DNA of 64,000 bases from Deltaproteobacteria bacterium (lineage in GTDB: Bacteria > Desulfobacterota > Binatia > Binatales > Binataceae), in the NCBI GenBank assembly GCA_019237115.1, contig JAFAHS010000249.1:1-64000 (forward strand), written 5' to 3'. Under the pieces are notes generated by a model. The model had not been told where the DNA came from. It saw nothing but the letters and a program-made list of their open reading frames with translations, and did not search any database. Below, one piece after another: positions 27,154 through 36,442 of this stretch. Within the stretch, counting starts at the first letter, position 1. Each line of letters opens with the position of its first letter. Made by a program: the position numbers and the translations under genes.

Positions 27154-28002
27154 CTAGGCGCTCTCCGCGTACTTAAGCAGCAGGCTCACCTCACCGGGGT
27201 AGCTCTCGATTCTGGTTGCGCGCTTGATTCTTCGCTCTCGTTCCAGTCTGTGGGTGGCCGAGGCTACCAGGCTCGGCGGGATGGCCAGCAGCCGGGCTAC
27301 GCTCTTTTCCGAGCCAAACCCTGCCACCTCCAAATAACGCCGGACCACGCGGTAGGCGGCTTCGCGCGCGCTCAGCTCGCGCGCCTCGCGCATCGCGTCG
27401 GGCCAACGATGGTCCATCGTGTCCCACACGTAGGTGAAGGGCTCGTAGCGCTCCTCCACCTTCAGGGCGAGAAACTTTTCCTGGAGTTCCTTCATGGCGC
27501 GGTCGAACGCCGCGCGGCTCTTGGGCTGCGCGTAACCCGAGGTCAGCTTGAGCGCACGTGTCTCGGCCGCGCCGCGCTTCACCAGCGCATCCATTACCAG
27601 CTTCGCACAATGGGAGAGCATGCCGTTCGTGTACAGCCGGCGATAGCCGCCGGGAGCCACGCGCAGCCGCAGGAACGCGCCCAGCAGATCGCGCGCGATA
27701 AAACTCGGCCGTCCCGCAATCGCCTTGCCGTAGTAGACCAGACGCTTGGCCGCCAGTTCGTCTTTGAGCCGCCAGGTCATCCCGATCGCGTGGTCGTGCT
27801 GGATATGCTCGGGCAGCGCGGGTTCGCGCGCGCCAACGATCGCTTCACGCAGACACGGCACCCCCAGCCCGGCGGTGAAACCCGCGCAAAACCCGACTTC
27901 GTTGATAAACGCCAATGCGGTCTTTTCATTGGTGACGCGGCGCGATCGGGTCCGACGAAAGTAGTAGTCGCGATGCGCCTCGAGGCACTGAAGCGTAGTC
28001 AC
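27154..28002 (-). CDS. AlkZ-related winged-helix protein
   Basis: 282 residues resembling the AlkZ-related, YcaQ-like group of DNA glycosylase-fold proteins. Typical blocks are NEVGFCAGFTAGLGVPCLREA, IGMTWRLKDELAAKRLVYYGKA, a helical run with TRALKLTSGYAQPKSRAAFDRAM-like spacing, and a C-terminal winged segment ending in RIESYPGEVSLLLKY. Whether it retains glycosylase activity is unclear; the QxQ or QxD motif of true AlkZ was not found. The start is a GTG at 28002. It lies 106 nt after the UbiB-type gene on the same strand and could be a late member of that operon. Confidence 0.65.
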   Translation of the reverse strand: MTTLQCLEAHRDYYFRRTRSRRVTNEKTALAFINEVGFCAGFTAGLGVPCLREAIVGAREPALPEHIQHDHAIGMTWRLKDELAAKRLVYYGKAIAGRPSFIARDLLGAFLRLRVAPGGYRRLYTNGMLSHCAKLVMDALVKRGAAETRALKLTSGYAQPKSRAAFDRAMKELQEKFLALKVEERYEPFTYVWDTMDHRWPDAMREARELSAREAAYRVVRRYLEVAGFGSEKSVARLLAIPPSLVASATHRLERERRIKRATRIESYPGEVSLLLKYAESA

Positions 28003-28108
28003 GGTTGGTCAATCCAGGGAGGTCGGTGGGAATTTCCGCCCGGGCGGTTGTTCGAACATGCTTGGTCCTCGTGATTCGCGTTTCCACCCGGGGAGGGTAC
28101 CGTGCCGG

Positions 28109-29455
28109 TCAGTGCACGGTTGAGCCCCGCGCCGCCGCCTCGGCGTGTTCGACGCTCTTTTTGAAAATGCGACGGTAGTTGGTCTTCACGCCCAGGTGGC
28201 GGATTATGCTTTCCAGCCCGATCAGCGCGCGCAGCAGAAACACGCCGTGCGCGGGCGACTTGTAGAGCTTGTGCTCGAATGCGATCTCGCCGACCTGGGT
28301 CGCATTGCCCACCGTGTCGTACTCGCGCGGGTCGTAGTCGCGATCCACCATCATCGGCGCGAACAGGATGCGGACGATTTTCACCATCGGAGCCGCATTC
28401 TGCGCGCGATCCACCCATCCCAGTTTCTGCATGCCCGCGCCGATCGCGCGCGCATCGTCGTCGATGATTCCGCGGGCCACCTGGAGGTAGGCCTTGCGCT
28501 CGGTGTCGCGAAAGCGGCGAATCGATCCGAAGTCGAGAATGCCCAGCCGGGGATGATAGTTCACCAGGTAGTTGCCGGGATGAAAATCGGTATGCAGCAC
28601 CCCGAATTCCAGGATCTGCCGCCACACCATGGCGTGGCACTTGTTCGCCACCCAGGTGCGCAGCTCCAGGTCGACTTCCGGGCCCATCACGTCGGCCAGC
28701 GCGTAGCCCTCCACGAAAGTCATGGTGATGACGCGCTGCGAGCTGAGCTCCTTGACCACCTCGGGGACCTCGACCTCCGGATCGTCAGCCAGCAGCCGCC
28801 CGAATTCCTGCATGTTACGGGCCTCGCTCACGTAGTCGAGTTCCTCGCGCAGCCGCGCCTCCAGCTCCGCGTAGATCGCCGCCGTGTCGACCTTCTGACG
28901 CATCACGTCGCGCCCGATCGCCTGCAGCGTGCGCAGCAGGAGTTTCAGGTTCTTGAGATCTTCCTCGACCGTAGCTTCGACGCCCGGGTATTGGACCTTG
29001 ACCGCCACCTCGCGTCCGTCCCTGAGACCCGCGCGATGGACCTGGCCGAGCGATGCGGCCGCGAACGCAGTATGGTCGAAAGTGCGAAACAGCTGCTCGG
29101 GGCGCTGGCCAATCTCGCGGCGAATCTGCTCCGCGATCGTACCGTAGCTCATCGGCGGAACGCTCGACTGGGTTGCGCGCAACACGTCGAGTGCCTCGCC
29201 GGGCAGCAGGTCCTTGCGCATCGAGAGCATCTGAATCAGCTTCATGAACGCGCCGCGCAGGTTCTTCGAGCTTTCGAGAATCCGTTCCGCGTTGCGGATA
29301 TGAGTCTCGAGCAGCTCGCGCTCCTGGGCGGTGCGGGAAAGGAAGGGACGGCGCAGGGAGGTCCACAGGTAGCTGGTGCCGACCTGGGAAGCAAGGCCAC
29401 CCATCTTGATGGCGCGCCGCGCGCGACCCCGCGTGATCGGATTGCGAGTTGCCAT
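28109..29455 (-). CDS. ABC1/UbiB-family atypical kinase
   Basis: 448-residue member of the ABC1/ADCK/UbiB protein-kinase-like family, often linked to quinone synthesis. Seen are the Ala-rich loop AAASLGQVHRA replacing the P loop, AVKVQYPG with the ATP Lys, HTDFHPGN with the catalytic Asp and LDFGSI with the metal Asp. The family KxGQ motif is altered to KLIQ (FMKLIQMLSMR). The ATG at 29455 overlaps the larB stop (TGATG). It is the last gene of the thiL-corC-corC-larB operon. No other ubiquinone or menaquinone gene is near, so the substrate is open. Confidence 0.9.
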   Translation of the reverse strand: MATRNPITRGRARRAIKMGGLASQVGTSYLWTSLRRPFLSRTAQERELLETHIRNAERILESSKNLRGAFMKLIQMLSMRKDLLPGEALDVLRATQSSVPPMSYGTIAEQIRREIGQRPEQLFRTFDHTAFAAASLGQVHRAGLRDGREVAVKVQYPGVEATVEEDLKNLKLLLRTLQAIGRDVMRQKVDTAAIYAELEARLREELDYVSEARNMQEFGRLLADDPEVEVPEVVKELSSQRVITMTFVEGYALADVMGPEVDLELRTWVANKCHAMVWRQILEFGVLHTDFHPGNYLVNYHPRLGILDFGSIRRFRDTERKAYLQVARGIIDDDARAIGAGMQKLGWVDRAQNAAPMVKIVRILFAPMMVDRDYDPREYDTVGNATQVGEIAFEHKLYKSPAHGVFLLRALIGLESIIRHLGVKTNYRRIFKKSVEHAEAAARGSTVH

Positions 29456-30228
29456 CAGTCGGTACCGTCGCGCTCGATTCCGCTGCGGTTGATCAGGGTC
29501 GCGGCCACCGCGGCTCCAAAGCCGTTGTCGATGTTCACCACGGTAACCCCCGACGCGCAGGTATTCAGCATCGCGAGCAGCGCGGCGAGTCCCGCGAACG
29601 CGGCTCCATAGCCGATACTGGTGGGAACCGCGATCACGGGCTTGTCGATCAAACCCGCGACGACCGAGGGCAGCGCACCTTCCATGCCGGCGACCACGAT
29701 CAGGACCGTGGCACGCCGGATGGAATCGAGATTGGCGGTCAGACGCTGCAGCCCCGCCACCCCCACGTCGTACAGGCGCGTCACCCGGTTGCCGAACAAC
29801 TCCGCACAAACCGCGGCCTCTTCCGCCACCGGGATGTCGGAGGTGCCTGCACTGATCACCATCAATTCGCCGTGTCCGCGGATGCGGCGGGCCTCGAACA
29901 TGAGCGCGCCGATCTGGGCCTCGGGATAATAGGTCAGCGCCTTGATTTTGGATCGTACCGCCCGCGCCTTGTCTTGCCCGAGGCGGCTTACGATGAAGTT
30001 CGCGCGCGATTTGATCATGCCGCGCCCGATCGCGACGATCTGCTCCACGGTCTTGGTCTGTCCCAGGATTACTTCCGGAAACCCGCGCCGCAGCGTGCGA
30101 TGGTGATCGAGCTTGGCGAAACCGAGGTCCTGAAACGGCAACTCGCGCAACGCGCGCATCGCCGCGGTGGCGGTAGTCTTGCCCTCCGCGACGGAATCGA
30201 GAATCGCGCGAATCTGACGTTCGGTCAT
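29455..30228 (-). CDS. larB: LarB-like pyridinium-3,5-biscarboxylate mononucleotide synthase
   Basis: 257-residue PurE-related protein. LarB carboxylates and hydrolyses nicotinic acid adenine dinucleotide in the first step of nickel-pincer cofactor synthesis. Seen are a unique N-terminal domain (FQDLGFAKLDHHR), AGTSDIPVAEEAA, MEGALPSVVAGL and the C-terminal LNTCASGVTVVNIDNGFGAA, whose Cys aligns with the essential Cys of known LarB. No larC or larE lies in the window. It overlaps the neighbouring CorC gene (ATGA) and the kinase gene (TGATG). Confidence 0.9.
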   Translation of the reverse strand: MTERQIRAILDSVAEGKTTATAAMRALRELPFQDLGFAKLDHHRTLRRGFPEVILGQTKTVEQIVAIGRGMIKSRANFIVSRLGQDKARAVRSKIKALTYYPEAQIGALMFEARRIRGHGELMVISAGTSDIPVAEEAAVCAELFGNRVTRLYDVGVAGLQRLTANLDSIRRATVLIVVAGMEGALPSVVAGLIDKPVIAVPTSIGYGAAFAGLAALLAMLNTCASGVTVVNIDNGFGAAVAATLINRSGIERDGTD

Positions 30229-31514
30229 CGCCGCTTCAGGACATCAGCTCGAAGCGGGCGTTCCAGGTGCAGCATCACCTCGCGCACCGCGCGCAGGTCG
30301 CTGCGGGTGACGGTGATCGTGATCCCGCCGGCGTTGAGCTGCTCACCCGGCTTGGGAATATGACCCAGGCGCTCGAGCACGAATCCGCCGATGCTAGCAT
30401 ACTCGTCGCCCTCCGGCAGATGCAGTCCGTAGCGTTCGTTCAATTCGCCAATCGGCGCGCGGGCCATCACCGCCAGGGTGTGCGGATTCACCACGCGCGC
30501 AATCTCTTCCTCGCGATCGTGTTCGTCCTCGATTTCGCCCACCACCTCTTCGAGCACGTCCTCCATCGTGATGATGCCTGCCGCGCCGCCGTATTCGTCG
30601 ACGATCACCGCAAGATTTTCGCCGGTGCGCTGCAGCGCGAGCAGCACCTCGTCCAGTGGCATCGATTCGGGAAAATAGCTGATCGGACGCATCACCTCGG
30701 TGACCGGGTGGCTTAGGTCGGGTGCTTCCAGCAAATCGAAGACGTGCACGACCCCGACGATATCGGTGATGCGATGGCTGAACACCGGCAGGCGGCTGAA
30801 GCCGACCCGGCGCACCGTTTCGATCGCGGCGGAGAGGGAGGCATCCTGCGGGATCGCATCCACCCCGACCAGCGGGACCATCGCCTTGCGCGCCTCCGCG
30901 CGCGAGAAGCGAAAGATCCGGCTGATCATCGTGCTTTCCGCCGGCAGGATCGCGTCCTTGTCCGACGCCAAGGTCAGGTCGGCCGGCGCGCGATGCAGCA
31001 ACCGCACCAGATCTTCGCGTTCCAGGAAGACGCTTTCGGCCTCGGACGGTACCCCGGCAAGCCAGCGCAGCGCGCGACTGAGCAAGGTTTCCACGAACAA
31101 GAGCGGCGCCATGACAACTGCCATGACCCGCAAGACCGGCGCGGCCAAGCGGGCGAAGCCCAAGGGATTGCGCAGGGTCAGCAGTTTGGGCATCGATTCG
31201 CCCAGCACCAGCGTTAGCGGCGTCAGAATGAACGGTGCCCACAACGAGAGTCCGGGTCGCAAATCGTGCAGAAACGCGGTCAGCGCTACCGCAATGATCA
31301 CGGTAGCCAGGTTGTTGCTGGTGAGGGTCAACGCGAGCAGGCGATCGCGGCGGGCCAGCAACCATCCCAGGGCCCGCGCCGCCCTACCGCCCCGTTCGCC
31401 TTCCGCACGGACCTTGAGTTCATCGGCCGAGACCAGCGCGATCTCGCTGGCCGCAAAGAACGCCTGCAGCGCAAGGCACGCGACCAGCGCGATGAGGAGG
31501 CCCCCAACTGTCAT
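30225..31514 (-). CDS. CNNM/CorC-type hemolysin family membrane protein (copy 1)
   Basis: 429 residues: an N-terminal CNNM (DUF21) domain with about four transmembrane helices (LLIALVACLALQAFFAASEIAL first), a CBS-domain pair (centre VVHVFDLLEAPDL and VIVDEYGGAAGIITMEDVLEEVVG) and a C-terminal CorC_HlyC transporter-associated domain. Related proteins move or regulate Mg2+, Co2+ or Na+. It is the downstream of two tandem paralogues, joined by ATGA overlaps on both sides (to copy 2 and to larB). Confidence 0.93.
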   Translation of the reverse strand: MTVGGLLIALVACLALQAFFAASEIALVSADELKVRAEGERGGRAARALGWLLARRDRLLALTLTSNNLATVIIAVALTAFLHDLRPGLSLWAPFILTPLTLVLGESMPKLLTLRNPLGFARLAAPVLRVMAVVMAPLLFVETLLSRALRWLAGVPSEAESVFLEREDLVRLLHRAPADLTLASDKDAILPAESTMISRIFRFSRAEARKAMVPLVGVDAIPQDASLSAAIETVRRVGFSRLPVFSHRITDIVGVVHVFDLLEAPDLSHPVTEVMRPISYFPESMPLDEVLLALQRTGENLAVIVDEYGGAAGIITMEDVLEEVVGEIEDEHDREEEIARVVNPHTLAVMARAPIGELNERYGLHLPEGDEYASIGGFVLERLGHIPKPGEQLNAGGITITVTRSDLRAVREVMLHLERPLRADVLKRR

Positions 31515-32722
31515 CGCCTGAGCCTCACCTGCTCAACCGTGGCGCCGCGCACGCGCTCGATGGACGCCTCGAATTCCCCGAGCCTGAGCTTTTCGCCGAC
31601 CGGGGGGACTCGACCCAACCTGCGCAACATCTGGTTGGAGAGGGTCCGGCCGCCGCCGGGCACCTCCAGTTTGAAATCCGGCCCCAGGGCGGTCGCGAGC
31701 TCGCGGGTATCGATGGCGCCCGACGCCAGCCATTCGTTGGGGGAGATTTTTTGCAGTTCCGGAATTTCCACGTCGAATTCGTCGCGCAATTCCCCAAACA
31801 GCTCCTCGAGGAGGTCTTCGAGGGTAACCAGTCCGAGAAGGCGCCCGTATTCATCGACCACCAGCGCCATCTGGAATCTGCCGCGTCGCATCTCGTCAAA
31901 CAGCTCGCGCAACGGTTTGCGCGGCGGGATGAAATAGGCAGGCCGCAGCAGGCGCTCGACCCGCGGGAGGGCGGGGTCAAGCCGGGTGACGGCGAGGTCC
32001 TTGGCGTGCAACACGCCGACGATGTTTTCCGGGCTGCCACGATGCATGGGAATGCGGGAAAAGTGGCCGTGCGCGACTTCGGTAATCAACTGCGCCGGTG
32101 GCGTGGCAATATCGAGGCTGAAGATCCGATCCCGCGGCGTCATCACTTCGGACGCACGGCGGGCGCCGAAATCAAATACCCGATGGATTAGCGCGCGTTC
32201 CTCGGGCTCGACCTCCCCCTGGGTTTCGCTGAGCTTCAGAAGCGCCTTGAATTCGGTCTCGGAAAAGGGCTCGGGTCCGGGAGCCACATCGTGAGGGGCA
32301 AAAAACCTGGCTACCGGATGGACCAGCTCGGCCAGGACCGCCAACGGGCGCGCCGTGAGCCGTGCCACCCCGGTCGGATGGCCGAGCGCGAAAGTCTTGG
32401 GCGTGATGTCGCAGAAGATCAACACCACCACGAACATGACCGGCGCCGCGACATACGGACCGAGCTCGCCGCCGAGCCAGAAAAGGAAAAACGCGGTGGC
32501 CAGACAAGTGGCAAAAACGTTGCTGCCCTCATTGAAACCGATCACGACGATCAGAGACTCAAGCGGTCGGCGCATCAGCCGGTCGACCGCGAGTCGGACC
32601 GGCTCGCTTAACTGTTCGCGGATATGCTCGGCGCGCGCCATCGTGAAGATCGCGGTTTCGGACGCGGCGAGTCCGGCGCTGACCATTATCAACGCGAGCA
32701 CCACGATTGGCAGCAACAGCAT
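31511..32722 (-). CDS. CNNM/CorC-type hemolysin family membrane protein (copy 2)
   Basis: 403-residue paralogue of the next gene with the same order: DUF21 membrane domain (MLLLPIVVLALIMVSAGLAASE), two CBS motifs (ALVVDEYGRLLGLVTLEDLLEELFG in the second) and CorC_HlyC. The start is an ATG at 32722, with a GTG one codon earlier as an alternative; the longer reading only covers thiL in another frame. It begins about 13 nt after the thiL stop. Tandem pairs of this family may form a heteromer, which is inference here. Confidence 0.93.
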   Translation of the reverse strand: MLLLPIVVLALIMVSAGLAASETAIFTMARAEHIREQLSEPVRLAVDRLMRRPLESLIVVIGFNEGSNVFATCLATAFFLFWLGGELGPYVAAPVMFVVVLIFCDITPKTFALGHPTGVARLTARPLAVLAELVHPVARFFAPHDVAPGPEPFSETEFKALLKLSETQGEVEPEERALIHRVFDFGARRASEVMTPRDRIFSLDIATPPAQLITEVAHGHFSRIPMHRGSPENIVGVLHAKDLAVTRLDPALPRVERLLRPAYFIPPRKPLRELFDEMRRGRFQMALVVDEYGRLLGLVTLEDLLEELFGELRDEFDVEIPELQKISPNEWLASGAIDTRELATALGPDFKLEVPGGGRTLSNQMLRRLGRVPPVGEKLRLGEFEASIERVRGATVEQVRLRR

Positions 32723-32735
32723 CACGGAACGCCGA

Positions 32736-33722
32736 CTAACCTTGCGCCCGCAACTGGTCCCATCCGCCGACCCGCGGCCGGACGGCGCCCCGCAACTGCA
32801 GGCCGGGTCGCCCAACGATGGCGCCAATACGATGCGTGGGAACGCGCAACCAGCGCGCCAGCTTCGCCTGGGAATGTCCGGGTCGGATACAAAACAACAA
32901 CTCGTAGTCCTCGCCTCCGCCGAGCGCCAGGGAAAGATCGGGGCCGGCAACCTCACGGTACGCAGTCGATAGCGGAATCGACGTGGCGTCGACCTCGGCG
33001 CCCACACCGCTTCGTTCGAGGAGATGGCCAAGGTCCTGCAACAGTCCATCGCTCAAGTCGATGGCGGCGGGCGCGGGCCGCAGACGGGCCAGGCGCTGCC
33101 CTGCTAACAGCCGCGCGGTGGGCGCCAGGTAGCGCGACACCAGGTGGCGGCGCGCGGAGCTCCTCACCCGCTTCTGTCCGGCCAGGATTCGCCAGCCGAG
33201 CGCTGCATCGCCGAGAGTTCCGGTGACGAAAATTTCATCGCCGGCGCGCGCGCGATCGCGCCTTAGCGGTCGCGCCGGCGCGTCGCCCAGCAGAGCGATG
33301 GTGATTGCCATCTGGCGCGCCGAAGTTATGTTGCCGCCGACGATATCGACCGCCTCCGCGCGCGCGGCGCGCCGCAGACCCCCATACAGCCGATCGAAGA
33401 AGCGCCGCGTGAGTCCGGGACGGATTGCGAGATTGACTACGCAGGCGGTGGGAACCCCGCCCATCGCGGCGACGTCGCTCAAGTTCACCGCCAGGGCCCG
33501 GGCGCCGAGCTGTTCGGGCGTTCCCCATCCGAGCTTGAAATGAACCCCTTCGACCATCGAGTCGATGGTAAACAGGATCGATGAAGCGCCGCGCGCCACG
33601 ATGGCGCAATCATCGCCGGGACCGAGAATCGTCCTGCGGCGGTGGGGAAGATCCGCAACCAGCCGCGCGATGAGCGCGAACTCGTCGGGCAGCGTCGCCC
33701 GCTGGCGCCCCTGGGTCTGCAT
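32736..33722 (-). CDS. thiL: Thiamine-monophosphate kinase
   Basis: 328 residues. ThiL phosphorylates thiamine monophosphate to the diphosphate cofactor. Landmarks: GPGDDCAIV (metal and ATP Asp pair), TIDSMVEGVHF, NLSDVAAMGG, VGGNITSA, AIDLSDGLLQDLGHL and GGGEDYELLF. It is the first gene of the operon leading to the CNNM proteins, LarB and the UbiB-type kinase. The ATG at 33722 is clear. No thi biosynthesis genes are near. Confidence 0.96.
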   Translation of the reverse strand: MQTQGRQRATLPDEFALIARLVADLPHRRRTILGPGDDCAIVARGASSILFTIDSMVEGVHFKLGWGTPEQLGARALAVNLSDVAAMGGVPTACVVNLAIRPGLTRRFFDRLYGGLRRAARAEAVDIVGGNITSARQMAITIALLGDAPARPLRRDRARAGDEIFVTGTLGDAALGWRILAGQKRVRSSARRHLVSRYLAPTARLLAGQRLARLRPAPAAIDLSDGLLQDLGHLLERSGVGAEVDATSIPLSTAYREVAGPDLSLALGGGEDYELLFCIRPGHSQAKLARWLRVPTHRIGAIVGRPGLQLRGAVRPRVGGWDQLRAQG

Positions 33723-33938
33723 CGAGCAAGTTCACCACAAAGCAACCGAGTCGGGAATGATGCGGCCTTTCTGCTGCGGAGGAAAGTCCTCGGTAAAACA
33801 ATCCTCCGGCGGACCTCCAACTCGCTTCACCGCAGACCAAAGAGTTTGCAGAACTTGGCATCGCCAGGGAAGACGGCGCGGGCACCGGGTCGGCAAGCCC
33901 GCCCATTTTCCGGCTCTTGCGGGCCCGCTGTACGAAGT

Positions 33939-35231
33939 TCAGCGACTTCCGCGCGCGCACGGAATCTCCGCGCGCAGGTGAATGCCGGTCGGCTTCAAGC
34001 TGCGGACCAGCAGGCTGCCGCCGGCAGCCTCGGTCATCGAGCGTGCCAGGAATAGCCCGATTCTGCCCGCGTTGAGAGGCCGCGCACTGCCGCGCGGATT
34101 CGTCATCATCTGCTCGAGTTCGGCCGCCGAAATCCTGGCTCCGGGCGCGTCGATGTCGATGGCAATCCGTTCACCGCTGAGAGAGGTCCGAAGCGAAACT
34201 GCGCTCTTGCAATCGGCCGCCAACGGTACCGCGGCAAGGTTGCGGACGATTCGCGCCAGCTGCTGCGGGTCGACGGAAACGTGCGGCAAGCTCTCGAGCT
34301 GATGCAGGAACCGGGTTCCGACGCGCCGGGCCTGAGCGGCACAGTCTTCAACGACCTCGGCCAGGACCGGGTTTGGATCGGTAACGGTTGCCTTAACCTG
34401 GAAGCGGCCGTCTTCCTCCATGCGGTACAAGTCGAGCGAGTTGCCGACCACCAGGTTGGTGTTCCACGCCGTCGACCCGATTCGCGCGATCATCTGCTCG
34501 CGGTCCGCCGGGCTGGTCGAGGGCTCTTCGAGCAGCTCCACATAGCCGGCCAGCGCCGAGACCGGGTTGCGAATGTCGTGGGCCATGGTTGCGATCTGAC
34601 GCTCGCGAAAGCGCGCCGCGGTTTCCAGCTCTTCGAGCTGCCCGCGAATCTTCAGTCGGTATTGGTTGATGAAAATCGAGGTGCTCTGGGCAAGCAGCAG
34701 GGCGGCGAGCACGCTGAGCCAGCGATAAATGTTGAGGTTGTCGTTTATCGGAACCAGCACCTGCGCGGCGCTATATGCAAGCAACGCGGCTGCACTCATC
34801 GCAAGCTGCCAGCGCGGACTCCAGCTCACGAACGATGCGGTCGCGAACGGACACAGGATGATGACCGACAGACGGGAGACCGGATCGTGCGTGATCGCGC
34901 TGATCGCGATGAACATCACCATGATGACCAGGCAGACCCCAAAAACCCACAGCTGCCAGAAGCGCCGGAACATCGGGGTCCAGGTGAGGGCCAAAAACAC
35001 CACCGCTGCGGCAGTCGCCAGCAGATGCATCCCGGGGGCCGCCCCGCGCAGCGCCACGTCGACGATGAGATACAGGATCAGGAACAAGATCCCGATTGAA
35101 GCGGCCAGCCGCAGCGCATTGAGCGGTTCTTCTTCGCCGCCCGTGTCGAGATGCGGGGCCCGGAACGTCTGCGACCACTTGTTGCCGCCCTGGTGATTAT
35201 CGAACTCGTCTGCCACTGTGCGAAGGCTCAC
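33939..35231 (-). CDS. Six-helix membrane sensor histidine kinase with degenerate ATPase domain
   Basis: 430 residues. After about 35 polar residues come six transmembrane helices (roughly residues 37-60, 66-86, 91-113, 120-138, 142-160 and 168-188), then HisKA with IATMAHDIRNPVSAL. The ATP-binding domain is weak: the N box reads RNLAAVPLA with the second Asn lost, G1 reads DAPGARI instead of DxGxG, and G2 reads GRIGLFLA. It may bind ATP poorly or act as a phosphotransfer or pseudokinase protein. It starts at a GTG overlapping the aminotransferase stop (GTGA), so it is the last gene of the luxE-luxC-aminotransferase operon. The six-helix input resembles quorum-sensing kinases such as CqsS in layout only. 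Confidence 0.88.
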   Translation of the reverse strand: MSLRTVADEFDNHQGGNKWSQTFRAPHLDTGGEEEPLNALRLAASIGILFLILYLIVDVALRGAAPGMHLLATAAAVVFLALTWTPMFRRFWQLWVFGVCLVIMVMFIAISAITHDPVSRLSVIILCPFATASFVSWSPRWQLAMSAAALLAYSAAQVLVPINDNLNIYRWLSVLAALLLAQSTSIFINQYRLKIRGQLEELETAARFRERQIATMAHDIRNPVSALAGYVELLEEPSTSPADREQMIARIGSTAWNTNLVVGNSLDLYRMEEDGRFQVKATVTDPNPVLAEVVEDCAAQARRVGTRFLHQLESLPHVSVDPQQLARIVRNLAAVPLAADCKSAVSLRTSLSGERIAIDIDAPGARISAAELEQMMTNPRGSARPLNAGRIGLFLARSMTEAAGGSLLVRSLKPTGIHLRAEIPCARGSR

Positions 35232-36442
35232 ACGCGGCTCGCGCCGCCACGTGTCCCCAACAGCGCATCACGCATGGCAGCGACAGCGATGTCAATCTCC
35301 CTGCGCACGATAGCTAGTGGAGGCGCGAGCCTGACAACTTGGTCAGCATTTAGAGTCCAATTAACAATCACTCCGCGCGATATCGTTTCCGCAACGAATC
35401 GATGGGCAAATTCCGCGGAATGAAAATCGAGCCCCACCAGCAATCCGATCCCGCGGACTTCTGCGATCTCGGGCGCGGCCAGGGCCCGCAGCGCCTCCAC
35501 GAGGTAAGCGCCCTTCTCCACCGCATGGGCGGAAAGCTCTTCTTGGGTGATAACCTCCAGCGCGGCAAGTCCGGCGGCGCACGACAACGGGTGGCCGCCG
35601 AAAGTGGTGATGTGTCCGAGCGGAGGGTCGTGCGAGAGCGTCCCGATTACCTCATCGGAGCCCACGAATGCGCCAAGCGGCAGGCCGCCGCCGAGCGCTT
35701 TTGCCAGCACCACCATGTCGGGCACGACGCCGAAATGTTCCAGCGCAAAGAGCCGGCCGGTTCTACCGAGCCCGGTCAGTACTTCGTCGAACACCAGCAG
35801 CGCGCCCGCGCGATCACATCGCGAGCGCAGCTCGCGCATGAACCCGATCGCCGGAATGCGGACCCCACCCTCAGCCTGCACCGGCTCGATAACCACCGCG
35901 GCGAGCGAAGAATCGATTGCATCCAGCGCGCCGGGATCGTCGAAGGGCAGGTGCCGAACCGAATCGAGCAGCGGTTCAAAGGGCTTGCGCCAGGCCGGGT
36001 TGCCGGCCAGCGAGAGGGCACCGAGGGTGTCACCGTGGTAAGCGCCCTCAAACGCGGCCAGCGCGTGTCGCCCGGTAAATTTGCGGGCAGCCTTGAGCGC
36101 GCCTTCGATCGCTTCGGCGCCGCTGTTGGTGAAGTAGACTCGCGAGAGCGGCGCCGGCAGAAGACCGGCGAGGCGCGCCGCCAACTCCACCTGCGGCTCG
36201 ATGAGGTATTCGCCATAGACCATCACGTGCAAATAGCGGCGCATCTGACGCTCGATCGCGGCCAGTACCGCGGGATGTCCGTGGCCCAGCGCGCTGACCC
36301 CGATGCCGGCGATGAAGTCCAGGTAGCGGCGACCATCGGCGGTGTAGAGCCACACACCCTCGGCGCGCACGATCTCCAGCCCGATCGGTGCGTCAGAGGT
36401 TTGCGCGAGATTGCGTATGAAGAGATCCCGGAGTTTGCTCAC
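35228..36442 (-). CDS. Class III pyridoxal-phosphate aminotransferase
   Basis: 404 residues of the acetylornithine/4-aminobutyrate transaminase group. Motifs: DFIAGIGVSALGHGHP, NSGAEAIEGALKAARKFTG, EGAYHGDTLGALSL, FDEVLTGLGRTG and VLAKALGGGLPLGAF with the Schiff-base Lys. The start is a GTG at 36442, overlapping the LuxC-like stop (GTGA). No arginine genes lie near it, while an acyl-CoA reductase is directly upstream, so an aldehyde or ketone acceptor is likely, giving an amine. An ordinary ArgD role is the alternative. Confidence 0.88.
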   Translation of the reverse strand: MSKLRDLFIRNLAQTSDAPIGLEIVRAEGVWLYTADGRRYLDFIAGIGVSALGHGHPAVLAAIERQMRRYLHVMVYGEYLIEPQVELAARLAGLLPAPLSRVYFTNSGAEAIEGALKAARKFTGRHALAAFEGAYHGDTLGALSLAGNPAWRKPFEPLLDSVRHLPFDDPGALDAIDSSLAAVVIEPVQAEGGVRIPAIGFMRELRSRCDRAGALLVFDEVLTGLGRTGRLFALEHFGVVPDMVVLAKALGGGLPLGAFVGSDEVIGTLSHDPPLGHITTFGGHPLSCAAGLAALEVITQEELSAHAVEKGAYLVEALRALAAPEIAEVRGIGLLVGLDFHSAEFAHRFVAETISRGVIVNWTLNADQVVRLAPPLAIVRREIDIAVAAMRDALLGTRGGASRV

